Assembly: GCA_011947345.1 (NCBI GenBank)
Contig: JAAVTG010000519.1
Location: 558,001 to 622,000 of the forward strand
Source of the DNA: Phytophthora quininea
Lineage: Eukaryota > Oomycota > Peronosporomycetes > Peronosporales > Peronosporaceae
Length of the DNA: 64,000 nucleotides
Reading direction: 5' to 3'
The translations under genes and the position numbers were made by a program. Under the pieces are notes generated by a model. The model was not told the DNA's origin. It did no database searches and saw only the letters and a program-made list of their open reading frames with translations. Positions 10,521-22,120 of this stretch are shown piece by piece (within the stretch, counting starts at the first letter, position 1; each line of letters opens with the position of its first letter).

Positions 10521-11579
10521 TTAGCCCAAAGCCCCAAAGCCCCACATCCTCTTCCGCCACGGTGCTTCTGACGAGGTCACGAAGGCTGGAGGAGCATCGC
10601 CAAAAAGCGCCTCGTAGGTTTCGAGCAGCGAGTCAACGTACTTCTTCCATGGTTCATCGTAGAGCTCAAACAAATATCCCATCGCCTCCAAGCACTCGGC
10701 ACTGCGGCCAATGTAGCGGAAATATTTCCATAACGCTTAATACTATCTCCGAGGGGCAAGTTCCACACGCTCGCAGAACAACGAAATGGCGGAGAACTTG
10801 ACAATGCCCATTTCGTGCAAAGTGCACTTCCAGCGCAGAGAGAATGCGCTTTCAACGACGGGGAATCTTGTCTCTCCGGTCCCGCCCGGAGATCGACTCG
10901 AAGCAGAAATCCATCTCTTTGATCTCTTGCCTCGACGCAGCTACTTGCGGAGCATATAGACCGGGTCCACGAATTCTCACGACCGTCAACCCAAGTATCA
11001 TCCCCACAACACCTTCGGCCACGACTTACCTCCGCTCGGTACCACAAAATCCTGCTGAGACGTCCAAATGGCCATGCAGTTTGAAAAAGTGGCGGAAAGC
11101 CGCCATGACACGCTCGTTCTACCGGTACTCCAGGGCGTCCTCGACAAAGTCGAGTCTTGTTAGTTCTTCCTCAAACTCGACGGAAATTCACTTTCCTTCA
11201 GCCGTTGTTGGTCTCATTGCCCAGTCGATAGCCCCACAGCTCCTGCGGCCAGCGGCTGTCCTCTACGGGGACGACAAAAGCTTGGAATATGTTCGTATCC
11301 CCCTTCAGCTCCTTGTAGACGCGTATCGCAGTCAAAAACTTGAGCTCCAGTTCCGAAGTTTGACCGTGACTGCCTCGGCTGGTCTGATCATCTATCTCCG
11401 GTGTCTGCCGCCGTCGAGTTGAAGCCTCTCGCGACCGGAACAGGTAGGAGCACTGACGCACGACAATCATCGACAGCCAGCTCAAGCGCCTTCACCTGTC
11501 CAAGACGCAGCAGAGTCGACAATTGATCAGCAAATCTGCTTTCGCAAATTGAAATAAGATTGACGTTACTGATCTGCAA
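10521..11579 (-). pseudogene. WP-x-x-LWG repeat family, copy 1 (degenerate)
   Basis: Minus-strand member of a gene family that recurs at least six times in this window. The N-terminus (from 11579) is Leu/Arg-rich and ends in VARGFNST, reminiscent of a mitochondrial presequence. It is followed by a module with IRVYKELKGD, FVVPVEDS and WPQELWGYRLG, then by diverged modules, and ends with FELYDEPWKKYV and MWGFG at 10521. The modules resemble helicase-associated-type repeats only loosely. Several frame changes and a shortened middle mark it as a pseudogene or a badly called gene. Confidence 0.55.
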
Positions 11580-11608
11580 AAAATCTCAATCGCTCTGATC
11601 GATCGATC

Positions 11609-11782
11609 TTACTCCTCCATGGACGTGTCCTCCGTCGACTGCTGCTCTGCTAGCTTCTTCTCATTCTGCTTCGGCTGCTGCTCTTCCTCCTTCTGCTTGA
11701 TGGTCTTCTTCTGCGCCTCGCCGAACGGCGTCTGCTGCCACAGCATAGCGACGGCGGTGGCCGCTTCGGTTGGGACTGCCAT
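11609..11782 (-). CDS. Small conserved-looking protein, 57 aa
   Basis: ATG at 11782 to TAA at 11609. Codon use is strongly GC-rich at third positions, like the housekeeping genes nearby, which argues for real coding. The protein starts MAVPTEAATAVAMLWQQTPF and then becomes a Lys/Glu/Gln-rich helix with an acidic end. Not recognised. It could be a complete small protein or the last exon of a longer gene running from upstream (about 12000). Confidence 0.5.
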   Translation of the reverse strand: MAVPTEAATAVAMLWQQTPFGEAQKKTIKQKEEEQQPKQNEKKLAEQQSTEDTSMEE

Positions 11783-12435
11783 GGCTTAAGGTTGAATGAC
11801 TTGACGCTTGCTACTCCCATCGAGAAGGATCTAGTATTTGGACCAACACAAATTTGACTGAAGAAAAGTGAACCGCACAAAATCCCGCTGGACGATCGAA
11901 GATTCGATAACGTTTGTGGCCCGCCTCAGCGATCGATGCAAATGCTGGACACGACAGCAGCAAAAGCAACATCGACGGTGACCCATGAACAAGCATTGGT
12001 CGACCTCACCCCAATACAATCGCACCAGAGGAGAACCGCAAAAAGTTGTTACGAGCACAAGATGTTGGTGCTTTTGTCCGCATACCAAGTGATAACTAGA
12101 CTTTCACGCACTTCCCTACACACCTTCCATTGAAAGAAGCAAGCAACAGAACAGTATCCATCACTCTCGAAACTCTTCTATCGACGCAGCATCATTCCGG
12201 TGTTGGCGACCGTCGCCAACGCCACGTCAATTGCTACGGATCAGTAGGCAGGCGCCTCGAGTCGCACTGCTCGCTGAAGTACTTGCTGAAGTCCTACGTC
12301 CAGTAGTGCTCGAGACTGTTGTGTGATATTGCAAATTGAGGAGTACCAACACACGTAGGGAGGCGATCCCGGGGTGGCATCGAAGGCCTGCCATCCCAAG
12401 CAACCGTCTACGATACGATCTCACCCCCATTTCAG
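11783..12435. other. Intergenic stretch, no supported gene
   Basis: Only short overlapping open frames. One minus-strand frame (11811-11996) begins with a hydrophobic stretch that mimics a signal peptide, but it has no further support. The 3' UTR of the propeller gene probably lies at the right end. Confidence 0.5.
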
Positions 12436-14049
12436 CTACTCCAGCGCGTAGAAGTAGGTTTGACTCTTACCCCCTTGAACTGAAGATGCTCTCACCAGGT
12501 TGTCCAGATATTGCATCGAGGAAGCGCTGAGTTCATCGACGACAACGTTCTGCGCAGCGCCGCTGGAAATCCGCCCTACATATTCCGAGTAGTAGTAGCT
12601 TTGCTGTTGGTCGTTCGTTGAAGCGTCATCGGAACCGAGAACAATGCCGCGTGGCCACCTGAAGCAGCACCAAATACATCATGTTAGCTCAATAACAAAT
12701 TCAAATGTTATTAAGCAGACTCACGTTAGCTGGGAATTTGCCGTGCCGCCGACCATAACGTTTCGTTGGAAATCTCTTCGAGATGCTCGGGCGACCACGT
12801 TCGAGTTGGCCTCGCACCAGAACAAATATCTAAATGAGAAACAATAGTTAGCGAAGATTAGCCGGGACAATCATCGCTCACTTACTCGGAATCCACAGCA
12901 ATTCCATCCAGCCTTGTCCTCGACGTTCTCGTGATAATTCGCTGCACATTCAAATTGGGTGCAACAATGCTCGTGTCGTCAGGTAGAGCATACAGTTGGT
13001 TCTCTACTGTCGAGGCTGGCAAAAGTGCCACTTGAAAGATTCTCCCCGTCTTCTCCGTGAAGAACAGAAGTTGCTTAGTCGAATCCACAGCTAAGCCTCG
13101 TGGGGATCGCAAGCCGCTTAAAATCACGCGAGATGGCAGCGGAGACGAGATCGAAGCATCCGACTGGGGTAACTCAACTTCCGAAATCGTGCCTTTCGAT
13201 TCGAGCGAGTAAAACAGTAACATAGGTGTCGTCGTCGCGTCTTGGGGAATGTTTAATACCAAGCCACGGACACTCCAGCAATTGTCTTGCAGCACTTCGG
13301 TAGCCGTCGACCGTAAGCTGCTCCTGTAGATCCTCCCATCCGCCGAGTTGGACCAGTAAAGCCAATCTCGTCCTTCTCGATCGTCGATAGCTAAAGCGTG
13401 CGGGAGGATGAAAGTTGCGTAGATATCAACGCGCTTTACAATGGGCCCCGGCGTGCCAGACACGACCATCTCGTCGAAATCTAGCACAGACCCAGTCATC
13501 GACCCATGGGTAGTCCGAATCGTACAGTCTTTCTCGCTAACAAAGAGCCGTCGTCTTGAGTGAATCGTTGAGGAATCCCCACAATACACTCGACACGATC
13601 CATAGACCACGACAAGATACTCACACAGGGAATGTCTTTCACCATCAGCATCCGAATCTCATCTTGACCAGCGCCGAAGTTCGTCCCCACCCACACAACG
13701 CGTGCCAAAGCACCAACAACGACTCGCACTTCAGACCCATCAGCCGCATTGGCACTTTTGACACTTCTCCCATCGCTCCAGAAAAGCTGCTGATTGCGTC
13801 GGTGCATCGCCAACCCAACAAACCGCGCACACTCACTCGAGCCTTCGAGCTCTGTCCGACCACCGTCACTATCAAGAGCGAAGATCGAGTCGCCAGTCTT
13901 CTCACGAAAGTACACGGTCGACGTCGCAGTCTACACAAGAGCACGATGAACGAGCTACGTGGAAGAGTACAGACATGTTGACTACGTACGCTTCGCACTA
14001 CTAGCAATAGCCAACACAGACATAGCTGGCAGCTCCATATCCTCGTCAT
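12436..14049 (-). CDS. Secreted YWTD (LDL-receptor class B-like) propeller protein
   Basis: Four exons on the minus strand: 14049-13990, 13930-12886, 12829-12725, 12658-12436; introns begin GTACGT, GTAAGT and GTGAGT. Exon 1 encodes a signal peptide (CWLLLVV core). The body has YWTD/NHL-type blades, such as LFWSDGRSVKSAN, DWLYWSNSADGRIYRSS, LLFFTEKTGRIFQV and YLFWCEANSNVVARAS, spaced about 45 residues apart, suggesting a six-bladed propeller of about 477 residues. No transmembrane segment or EGF modules are evident. The frame breaks once, at the three-base run 13542-13544; one more base there makes all exon phases consistent, so I treat it as a consensus error. Ligand unknown. Confidence 0.75.
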
Positions 14050-14141
14050 TGCGACCTTCTAGCAACGACTGCTAGAAGTGTAGGTTGGGAAGTGTCACCA
14101 TCTCTGTACCATTTCGATTAGGGGCTCAGATATCGCTCGCG

Positions 14142-15772
14142 ATGGATCTGGAGGACGAGCTCATGGACTTGGCGAGCAACGAGCTCGCGTATCTCCCTCC
14201 TAGCGGTACTACACCTCCGCCGCGACGGTCTTTTCATCACGTGTCGACTTCAGGATTCGAGGATCAAGTGGCGGATCAACTTTTAGCTCAAGCGGCTCAT
14301 CAATCGGAGCTCCAGTGTCAAGAAAATCTTCAAGACACCAAAGTCCCCACAGTTGTGAGCTCGGACGAAGAGAATTTAACGGAAGAGCAGAAGCAGTTTC
14401 TGGCTGAAGAAGATGCGCGACTGGAGAGAAGGAGTGCAATGGTGAGAGAGCTCACAACAGCCAGGAAGTTGCAGATTCAAAGTCGTCTGGATGAATTGGT
14501 ACAGCAATTTGAACAGCGCCAACAGCTTACTGCTGAAAAGGTGGCTAGAGAAAACGAAGATGGAGGAGACAGAAGGAGACGAGTGATGTTGCAGCAGATG
14601 AACACAAAGCTCGACTTTGTGGTCGAACGCAGTGCCATGGAACTGAAATTGTCCTTGCAGAAGGGAAAGGAGACTGGAGTCGAGTGGACAAAGTTGCTGG
14701 AGGAGCTACCGATCCAGGAGCGGGACTATCTTTCACGAGCTGCAGACGAGAGGTTTGTGGAGCACATGAAGTACTTGAGAGGAGACAGGGAGCAGGACCG
14801 AAATGGTGCGATCCAGCAACATTTGCACGACATTCTAGTGCTGACTGCGCCGCATCGCAACGGACAGAAGCTGGCGAAAACGGCAGTGCACCACTCGCTG
14901 CGGCATCTTCTCCAAGCATTTACGAACGTCTTTCGAGGATGTTACGCCGGGTTTCTGCAATATGGCGGACAAGGCTTCGGATTGCGTGGCGGTGTATCTG
15001 TTGATCGAGCTACGTGTGTATTGCCACTTGTAGCAGCAGACGTCACGCAGTTCGCGGCTATCTTGACTCAGGTGGTGCTGTTCAGGTATCCGTTCTTGCA
15101 GTCGAGCTCTTCACAGCGTGATGCTGTGCAACGAAGCGTTTTTGCTGCGCTGTTTGACGCACTGCAGCCTGCTCTGCATGGACTGTACGTGGCCTCCTTT
15201 CAGCGAGAAGATGCCATTCTCAACGACATAGCGGACGTGTCGAGAACAAGCTCTCTGGAATACTTCCAAATACATTCACTCTACCGCCTCGATGGGAGTC
15301 ACGCTGCTCAGCAAGGGGACAGCAACGAACGCCGTTTGGTATCTTTACGCCACTACAATGGCGCCATCTACCACATGAACAACTTGGCGTCGGATCGATC
15401 CCCGTTCGCGAAGCTGGAACGGTTGTCACGTGTGTGTCAGGAGGTTGATGGCGCTATCAAGGCGTTCTATGAGCTGCAACCTGTTGAAACTCGACCTTCG
15501 CCTGCAAAGTTGAATATGTGCGTAGTTCACGACTGATGACAAATTGCTGCGTGAGGCTAACTGTGTTTGTGGATTGTTCTTTGTGCAGAGCGACCGACGA
15601 TTTGTGTGCCTTGTTGAGCTTCATACTCGCTTCAGCCCCATCTTCGTGTCTGCATATCTTCACACAACTAGCGCTACTCGGAAGCTTTACGCCAGAATCG
15701 TTTGCTAAGGGCGCCCAAGGCTACGCGCTAACTGCTTGCTTCGGGGCTGTCCGCCATCTGATGCAGCTGTAA
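14142..15772 (+). CDS. VPS9-domain protein (putative Rab5-family GEF)
   Basis: Two exons, 14142-15517 and 15589-15772 (71-nt intron, GTGCGT...GCAG, phase 2), giving 519 residues. The N-terminal half is acidic then helical/coiled-coil (residues ~85-230, rich in Glu, Gln, Arg). The C-terminal ~220 residues look like a diverged VPS9 domain: a helical part with VFAALFDALQPALHGLY, then ATDDLCALLSFILASAP and a GYALTACFGAV end, matching the usual A-D-D-x-L...Y-L-T helices. VPS9 domains activate Rab5/Rab21-type GTPases on endosomes. The ATG at 14142 is the first in-frame ATG. Confidence 0.7.
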
Positions 15773-15814
15773 TGGCAATCAATTTCCTCCGACTTAAGTA
15801 AAACAAAGCGGTTA

Positions 15815-16036
15815 AGGGAACTGGGGTACGCATTTAAGTTGTCCAAGACGCCCTGGAAGAAGCACGTTAAGCCGCTGCTCGAAACCCACAGGACGATTTT
15901 TGGTGACGATGCGGTCCCTCCTCCGAGCTTCGTCGTTCTGTCGGAAGCCCCTTGGCCGAAGAAGTTGTGGGGCGTTGGTTTGGGTAGGATTGTGGAACAC
16001 AACCGGCAGCACTGGAGGAAAAGAGAGGAATTGTAG
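15815..16036 (+). pseudogene. WP-x-x-LWG family, copy 2 (C-terminal fragment)
   Basis: Only the last module of the family remains: PWKKHVKPLLETHRTIFGDD, then PPPSFVVLSEAPWPKKLWG and a basic C-terminus ending at the stop at 16034-16036. It begins directly after the VPS9 gene and forms one edge of the 1.2-kb inverted duplication carrying the quinone reductase. No start or N-terminal modules are present. Confidence 0.6.
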
Positions 16037-17052
16037 GCATCCCTTGATGGTGAACGAAGCAGCGCAGCTATCGCGTGAACCCAGAAGATTTTGTCACGAA
16101 CATTTTGTGGTAGCTGGTAAGAGTTGATGACTCTATTCCATTGCTGTCGCGGACTCAGTCTACTGGTATTTGATGTGGTTAAGAATCAAGCCGACAGTTT
16201 CTTGGTGACTTCGCCGAACGACTTTCCCTGCTCGAAGGCGATCTCCTTCTCCAACTTTGACACCTGACGAGAATTGTCGGGCCCCGCGATGGTGCCGGCA
16301 CCCCACGGAGATCCACCGTGGACTTCGTCGACGTTGAAGAGCTGCTTGGCTCGGTAGCCGAGCGGCACGAAGGTCATGCCGTGAGAAGTCATGAAGGCCA
16401 TCGTCATGAGCTGCGTCGTTTCCTGGCCTGCTCCCATCAGAGACGTGCTCACGAAAGCACCTCCCGGCTTGCCGATCAGAGCGCCGGCAGCCCAGAGTTT
16501 CCCGGTCGCGTCGAACAGTGTCTTGGCTTGAGCAGGGAAATCTCCGAACCGCGTCGGGTAGCCGAAGAGGATGCCGTCCGCCTCCTGAAGCGTCTGCGGG
16601 GAGGCGATGGGGTAGTCCTTCTTCGGGGGTGCGTGCATCTTGGTCAGGATTTCCTCCGACAGCGTCTCCGGTACTTGGTAGATCGTGGCCGTGACGCCAG
16701 GAACCGAGTCGACGCCTTCCTTGATGGACTCGGCGAGGGTCGCGGCGTGGCCGTAGATGGAGTAGTAGATGATGGCGACGTTGGCCATGGTTGGTGGTTT
16801 GTTGGTTTGTTGGTTTGAGCGGTGGGGTGACAGTTGGAGAATGAGCTCACGTGGATGGCTGTAGCGCTTTCACGCATCGGGGTGGAAATGACACGAGGGC
16901 TTACGGGGTCATTTTGGATGATGGGGACCTGGAACGCGATTACGGGTAATGAGCAGATATGGAGACAATTCACACGTGATAGAATCATCAACTTCCTCAG
17001 CCACATGAGCAACAAACGAAGCAAGTTATGTTGGTAGCTAACAAGAGAAGAA
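15820..17052. repeat. Left arm of a ~1.2-kb inverted duplication
   Basis: This segment, containing the tail of a WP-x-x-LWG gene, the quinone reductase and its upstream region, recurs in inverted orientation at about 57527-58755. The coding part is identical; the flanks differ at a handful of single positions, and similarity fades beyond both ends. Confidence 0.85.
16186..16788 (-). CDS. NAD(P)H:quinone oxidoreductase, WrbA type (copy 1)
   Basis: 200 residues, single exon. A flavodoxin-like fold is indicated by the N-terminal strand-loop YYSIYGHAATLAESI (FMN phosphate-binding loop), the middle GYPTRFGDFPAQ loop, and the C-terminal GGSPWGAG, all characteristic of WrbA/Pst2-type enzymes that reduce quinones by two electrons using NAD(P)H and FMN. 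This protects cells from redox-cycling quinones, including plant phenolics. The protein is identical to the copy at 57791-58393. It is convergent with the WP-x-x-LWG fragment at 15815-16036. Confidence 0.92.
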   Translation of the reverse strand: MANVAIIYYSIYGHAATLAESIKEGVDSVPGVTATIYQVPETLSEEILTKMHAPPKKDYPIASPQTLQEADGILFGYPTRFGDFPAQAKTLFDATGKLWAAGALIGKPGGAFVSTSLMGAGQETTQLMTMAFMTSHGMTFVPLGYRAKQLFNVDEVHGGSPWGAGTIAGPDNSRQVSKLEKEIAFEQGKSFGEVTKKLSA

Positions 17053-17103
17053 AGCATCTCCTTTGCCTCGTTTCGGAACTTATTTTGACCGTGACTCTAA
17101 ATC

Positions 17104-17134
17104 TGCAATAGATGCAATAGATGCAATAGATGCA
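17104..17134. repeat. Short tandem repeat, (TGCAATAGA)n
   Basis: About three and a half copies of the 9-bp unit TGCAATAGA, directly upstream of the N-terminal fragment of a WP-x-x-LWG gene. Confidence 0.8.
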
Positions 17135-17149
17135 ACTTCGGATCAACAC

Positions 17150-17560
17150 TTCGGCTCCAATGCTGTTGACTCTGCTGCGGCGTCGTGCGTGGCGTCCTGG
17201 AGGGATGAAGGTGCTTGAGCTGGCTGTGGATTGTTGTCGTGCGTCAAAGTCTCGCTCTGTTCCGATAGCAAGAGGCTTCAGCTCGGCGGTGGCAAACAGT
17301 GGGGGAGATGTGGACGACACGAACCGAAGCAGTCACGGTAGCCTTGGGAAGTAGGAGCTCAAGTGCGATACGAGTCTACAAGGGGATGAATGGGGGACAC
17401 AAGAGTACCCCAGAAATTTGTCGTCCCCACAGACGACAGGCGCTGGCCCCAGGAGCTGTGGGGCTGGCGACTGACAATGCGGTCAACAACGTGCGCCACG
17501 GGCCAAAGCAAAGGCGAGATTTCCATTCCCAATGTTGCCAGGAGGTGTGAAACCGATACG
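17150..17560 (+). pseudogene. WP-x-x-LWG family, copy 3 (N-terminal fragment)
   Basis: N-terminal region resembling copy 1: a Leu/Arg-rich start with VLELAVDCCRAS and PIARGFSSAV (presequence-like), then AIRVYKGMNGG and, in a shifted frame, FVVPTDDRRWPQELWGWRL. It fades out at about 17560 into unrelated sequence. Several frame changes; no complete module chain. Confidence 0.5.
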
Positions 17561-18337
17561 CCCGAAGCCCGAGGGGGAATCACGGCAGGCAGCCCCGGCC
17601 GCTCGCGTGAGATCGCGAGTGAAGGAGATACACAGAGTCAACAGCGACACCATCCGTACAGAAGTGAATACCGTGGAGAAAGCTAAGGACAGATAGAAGC
17701 CTGCTCGTACCGCGGTGCTGTATCCCCCAGTGTGCCAAGAGAAATCCACGGACAAGAGGAACCAAGGCCGAAGGCCGGGCAGAGGGATCGTGGGCCCAGC
17801 GTTCGGCCCGGCGCGAACATGGAGACACACGAGAACACATCGGGCCACAGTGACCCGGGGATGCCGCAGCGAGTCTCGACGGAGAGCAGCACCACGACGC
17901 GGAGGGGCCATGCGCCAACACAGACGCGACCGGTCGCTTCAAGATCGGTCGTTAAAAACCACATGCAACTCAAGACTTCGACAGGAGACAATGGCAAGAC
18001 GAGGACAAGCAACGATCCCAAAGACTACAAGGCCAACAAGGAACCCCAGAACCTCACAGAAGTGCGGGAGCATAGTAGAAGAGCAGAGATGCCACTTTGA
18101 CGATGGCACTAAGGGGATCTCCGCAGGATAACGATCAGTGGAGCTCCGGAAATCAAGGTCCCAGTAACGACAACCTGCACCTGATGTGGCACACGCGTGC
18201 ATAAGAACCCGGCCGATCGTTCTGTCCCCACACGCATCCAAGGCCGATCGGACCGATAGAGACTGAATGCATCACAAACAAAGACTTCTGCGGCACCCGT
18301 GTCCGGGACCACGGCCGACAACTTGGTCACGCTGTGG
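17561..18337. other. Unclassified repeat-like stretch interrupted by the gypsy insertion
   Basis: Both strands carry open frames of about 110-140 codons, none recognised. The plus-strand reading (17732-18100) is hydrophilic and Gag-like in composition but lacks a diagnostic motif. The gypsy element inserted at its right edge: the TGTGG at 18333-18337 recurs at 29138-29142, so the interrupted sequence continues at 29143. Confidence 0.35.
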
Positions 18338-18543
18338 TGTGACGGAGACGTCCGTTGCAGTCGACCTAGCGCCCGTCCGCGATCGCCACTATCGGTTGCA
18401 CGCTTGAGATTTTCAGTGCACAGTAGCTAGCGTAAGGCAGGAAGCACAACTTGCATTAACTCATTCAATCTCAGTCTCAAGTTCGCCTCCTAGCACTCAC
18501 TGCTTGACCAAGACTCCAGGCAAGCACAACTGAAGGCAAGACA
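18338..18543 (+). repeat. 5' LTR of the gypsy element (206 bp)
   Basis: Begins TGTGACGGAG and ends GGCAAGACA. It is preceded by TGTGG, the same five bases that follow the 3' LTR. It differs from the 3' LTR by a missing 20-bp segment next to the repeated word GCGCCCGTC and by only about three substitutions, indicating recent insertion. Confidence 0.92.
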
Positions 18544-18634
18544 ATTTCGAAATTAGCGCCGAAGGCTTTGCAACCCCTTCGAGGCAACCACCGTACCGAC
18601 TCGATTAAGTACGGTTTAAGTCGTCCAGGTGTAC

Positions 18635-21600
18635 ATGGACTCGAGCTCAAAGAAGACTGCTCGACAGCCTGAAGACGAATCTCCTAATCTTCGACCTTAC
18701 CAAGCTCCACGCATGGATCCCTCGGACGCGTCCCAGGTCCCCGGAGCCGAGGATTATGCGGAGGCTGGGCAGGCCCATGCGGGAATGCCACCACCGCCAG
18801 GTGTCGACCCGGCAATGCCGACTCCAACTGGAGTGACTCCCACGGGAGCGGACTCTGCTTCGGCTGGCCAGATGCCATATGGGCAACATGGCCCTGCCGG
18901 CTGGCCCTGACACCGTCCAGATGATCTCCAGCTTGGTGAGCATGTTCTCGCTGCAGCAGCAGGCCATTGCTGCTAGCCAGCAACAGATGCACAACTTTAT
19001 GATGCAGCAAGCGCAATGTCAACAGCAATTGTATGACATGCAAGCGCGGGCCAACCGCCAGAAGCAAAAGGCCAATCCCCTAAGTTCCATGGGCGTGCTG
19101 AAGAGGACCTAGAGCTTTGGCTCTTTCACATCGAGGAGCATTTTGCTGCTTACTCAACTGAGATGACCACCAATGACTCACGTTTCGTCGACATGGTCGT
19201 CCCGTTTCTGGGTCTCGACGTGATGGCATGGTACAGGGAGTTCAAGCACGCGATGGGGAATAATCCTCGTACCTGGCCTCTGTTTAAGCAGCAAATCAGA
19301 GCTTGGTACCGTGACAATGATTACGAGTTCAAGCTGATCACCAAAATGTATGATCTGCGAGTGACGGGGACGCAGCAGGAGTATAGCACAAAGTTCATGC
19401 AACTGCTCTCCATGTCCTCGATCGACATGCCCGAGATTGTGAAGCGCTGGCTGTACCAGCAAAATTTGCGAGCAGATACGAATTCCTATGTCTCTCAACA
19501 CTGTCCACAGAGCCTGAGGGATACAATGGATCACGCTCAGCGCTTTGAGGACTCGCGCGAAACTCCTCGCTTGAAAGCGGGCCCTGCAGTCGGTATGACT
19601 AAGCAAAATCGACGGAGCAACCGCCCCCAGCAGGAAAAGGCAAATGCCGACACAGGGACTCAAAATCCGCCGAACTCGTCAAAACCGATACCGAAGACTG
19701 GAGGTAACCCAACTGTGCCAACCTGCTTCAAGTGTGGTGTTAAGGGCACAAGTCGCCCGAGTGTCCTGGCCAGGACCTCGGTGCGTCAAAAACTAGAAGA
19801 CTCGGTGGGCTGGCGCCCCACCGAGAGAGACGCTACAGCTGTCGACCATGCAGCCGTACAGCGTCCAGCCACTGGCCGGCACCGATCCGTGGACTACGTG
19901 CACGAGAATGTTGTCATGATGAGCCAGAATCCTACCCGACATGGTCACCTCCAGCAGTCTGGTGTAATTCAAGACCAACCTGTTGATGCTTTTATTGATA
20001 GCGGCGCTTCTTTCAACGCCGTAAGCCCGCAATTTGCCGCACGTGCTGGACTGGAAGTCCACGAGCACGAACGGCCTTTGATTATCCGCCTCGGTGGCGG
20101 AAAACAGACAGTTGTTCCTCGTCGAGTGACTGCCTTTTCGATTAAACTACCAAATTTCCCGATGTATACAACTGGAGCGTTTGTGATGGAAATTTCTGAG
20201 TCCAACGATGCCATGCTAGGTATGCCTTGGCTGGAGGAGGTTAACCCCACCATCGACTGGGCGTCCAGGTCTGCGTGTCCTAGGCCAAGTGTCCGACCAG
20301 CGAATTGTGTCGGTGGAAAACGACACAGCAATCCACGAAAGTCTCCAGAACAGCTAGCCGAAGCTCGAATGCATGATTATTTTGTTCATGGCTACAATTC
20401 TGACAGGGGATGCACACGTTTGGTACGTTCCCGTGATGTCCAGAAACTATTGAAAGCCAAGGACAACGAGCTCTGCTTCATGATCAACCCAGTGCAAGAC
20501 GACACCATCTCCCCAACAGCTGCCGCTGCGTGGAAGTCACTAGAAGGAACTCCGGTGTATCCCCTGCTGGTGGAATTTCGTGACGTCTTCCGATCGGAGC
20601 TACCGTCCGTACCGCCTGCACGTCAGGGAGCCATGGACGCAAGTATTGACGTCTCTGATGCGAATCCTGTCCATCGCAAGCAGTTCCCACTATCTAAAGA
20701 TCAGCGTGAAGCCATTGTACAATGGACTCGCGAAATGCTGACGGCAAAACTTATACGACCGTCCTCATCACCATATTGCGCTCCGACCTTGTGCGTCAGG
20801 AAATCGAGCGGCGAATGGCGGATAGTACATGACTATCGCGGTCTCAATGCGAAAATACGCGTTCCTGCGAATCCTATTCCCCGCAAAGATGAGATTCTAC
20901 GCGCAATGGGGCGAGGGCGCATGTTTTCCGCACTAGATTTGTTATGGGGCTTCTTCCAAGTGAAACTACGAGAAGAATCTATACCGTACACGGCGTTTGC
21001 GACGCCTGACGGACTATTTGAATATCTGGTGACGCCGATGGGCATTTCGAGCAGCCCATCGTGCTTTAACCGGCTCGTCCAATCCATCTTCAAGGACTAC
21101 GCCTCTTCCTGCCAAACCTACTTTGACGACCTCTTCGTCTTCACTTCGACTGACTCAGTCGAGGAGCACTTGTCCGCGCTGCGTAAAGTGTTGGCTCGAT
21201 GTGCTGAACAACAATTATTCGTGAAGCTCGAGAAATGCGTGTTTTGCGCCAAGGAAATACCATGTCTCGGTGACATTATTGGGGTGAATGGAATACGCAT
21301 GGATCCGGCTAAAGTGGTAACAATTCAAGAATGGCCGCTCCCAAAGACGAAGCGCGAGCTACAGGCGTTCATCGGAACGTGTGTCTACGTCAGTCGGTTT
21401 TGCAGTGGCTTTGCTGACCGGGTTGCTGTCTTAACAGAGCTTGTTAAAGGCAAGCGTCCGAAAGACCCGATTACCTTCTCTCCCGAACAGAGAACTGCGT
21501 TTGATGACCTCAAGAAGAAGCTTTCATCGACGCCGACGCTCGCTCATGCTGACTTCGAGAAGCCATTTTACGTTAGCGTCGATGCCTCCGATTTTGCTAT

Positions 21601-22120
21601 CGGAGGGTATCTGTTTCAGTACGACGCAAGTGGAGCCGAGAAAATAATTGCTTTTGGGGGACGTAAACTGTCGCGAGCGGAACTCGTCTATCCTACCCGG
21701 GAGAAGGAATTACTCGCTGCTCTGCATGCGATGAGAACCTGGAAAGTGTATCTGCTGGATAAGCCCTTCTATCTCAACACCGATCACAGGACGATCGAGT
21801 CGCTACTTCAACAGCAAACATGCTCTCAAAGACTAGCACGATGGCTTAATGAGCTCGCATTGTTCCAGCCAATGTTCAAGTGGGTCGCCGGCGAGACAAA
21901 CGTGATCGCAGACTCGATGTCAAGGCGCCCAGACTGGTCTGACGGCACCAGTCGGGCGATCAGCCTTTCCGAACTCCTCACCCAATTAATTTCCCAAGAT
22001 GGTAACCTGGATGAGGAAAGCGTGTTCGCACAGCAGATTTCTCTCTCGATCGATATACTCGACCAGTGCCGACGAAACTACGCGAAGGATCCAATTTTGG
22101 TCCTATTCTGCGAGATCTGA
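18635..22120 (+). pseudogene. gypsy Gag-protease-RT-RNase H polyprotein (frame-broken)
   Basis: Gag starts at ATG 18635 with a Pro-rich N-terminus; frames shift near 18890 and again in the C4 run near 19077-19081. The Gag body (FRVPFLG-like region, RAWYRDNDYEFKL) leads to a degraded zinc knuckle (CFKCG with its His and last Cys missing), an aspartic protease (FIDSGASFNAVS), and reverse transcriptase with LDLLWGFFQV and the catalytic TYFDDLFVF. RNase H follows (VDASDFAIGGYL, TDHRTIESLL). The RNase H end is joined to integrase by a shift in the T4 run near 22095. Confidence 0.9.

Noticed and set aside
11811..11996. 61-codon minus-strand frame starting with a hydrophobic, signal-peptide-like stretch
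   Set aside because: No RxLR, LFLAK or cysteine-knot effector pattern and poor codon use; a short chance frame.
13545..13635. An intron in the propeller gene between the two overlapping frames
   Set aside because: No donor/acceptor pair with a YAG end fits the phases; a one-base shortage in the run at 13542-13544 joins the frames with a plausible blade sequence.
16318..16818. 166-codon frame antisense to the quinone reductase (also at 57761-58261)
   Set aside because: Shadow of a conserved gene; it recurs only because the locus is duplicated.
18544..18634. tRNA primer binding site after the 5' LTR
   Set aside because: No stretch complementary to a common tRNA 3' end could be recognised with confidence.
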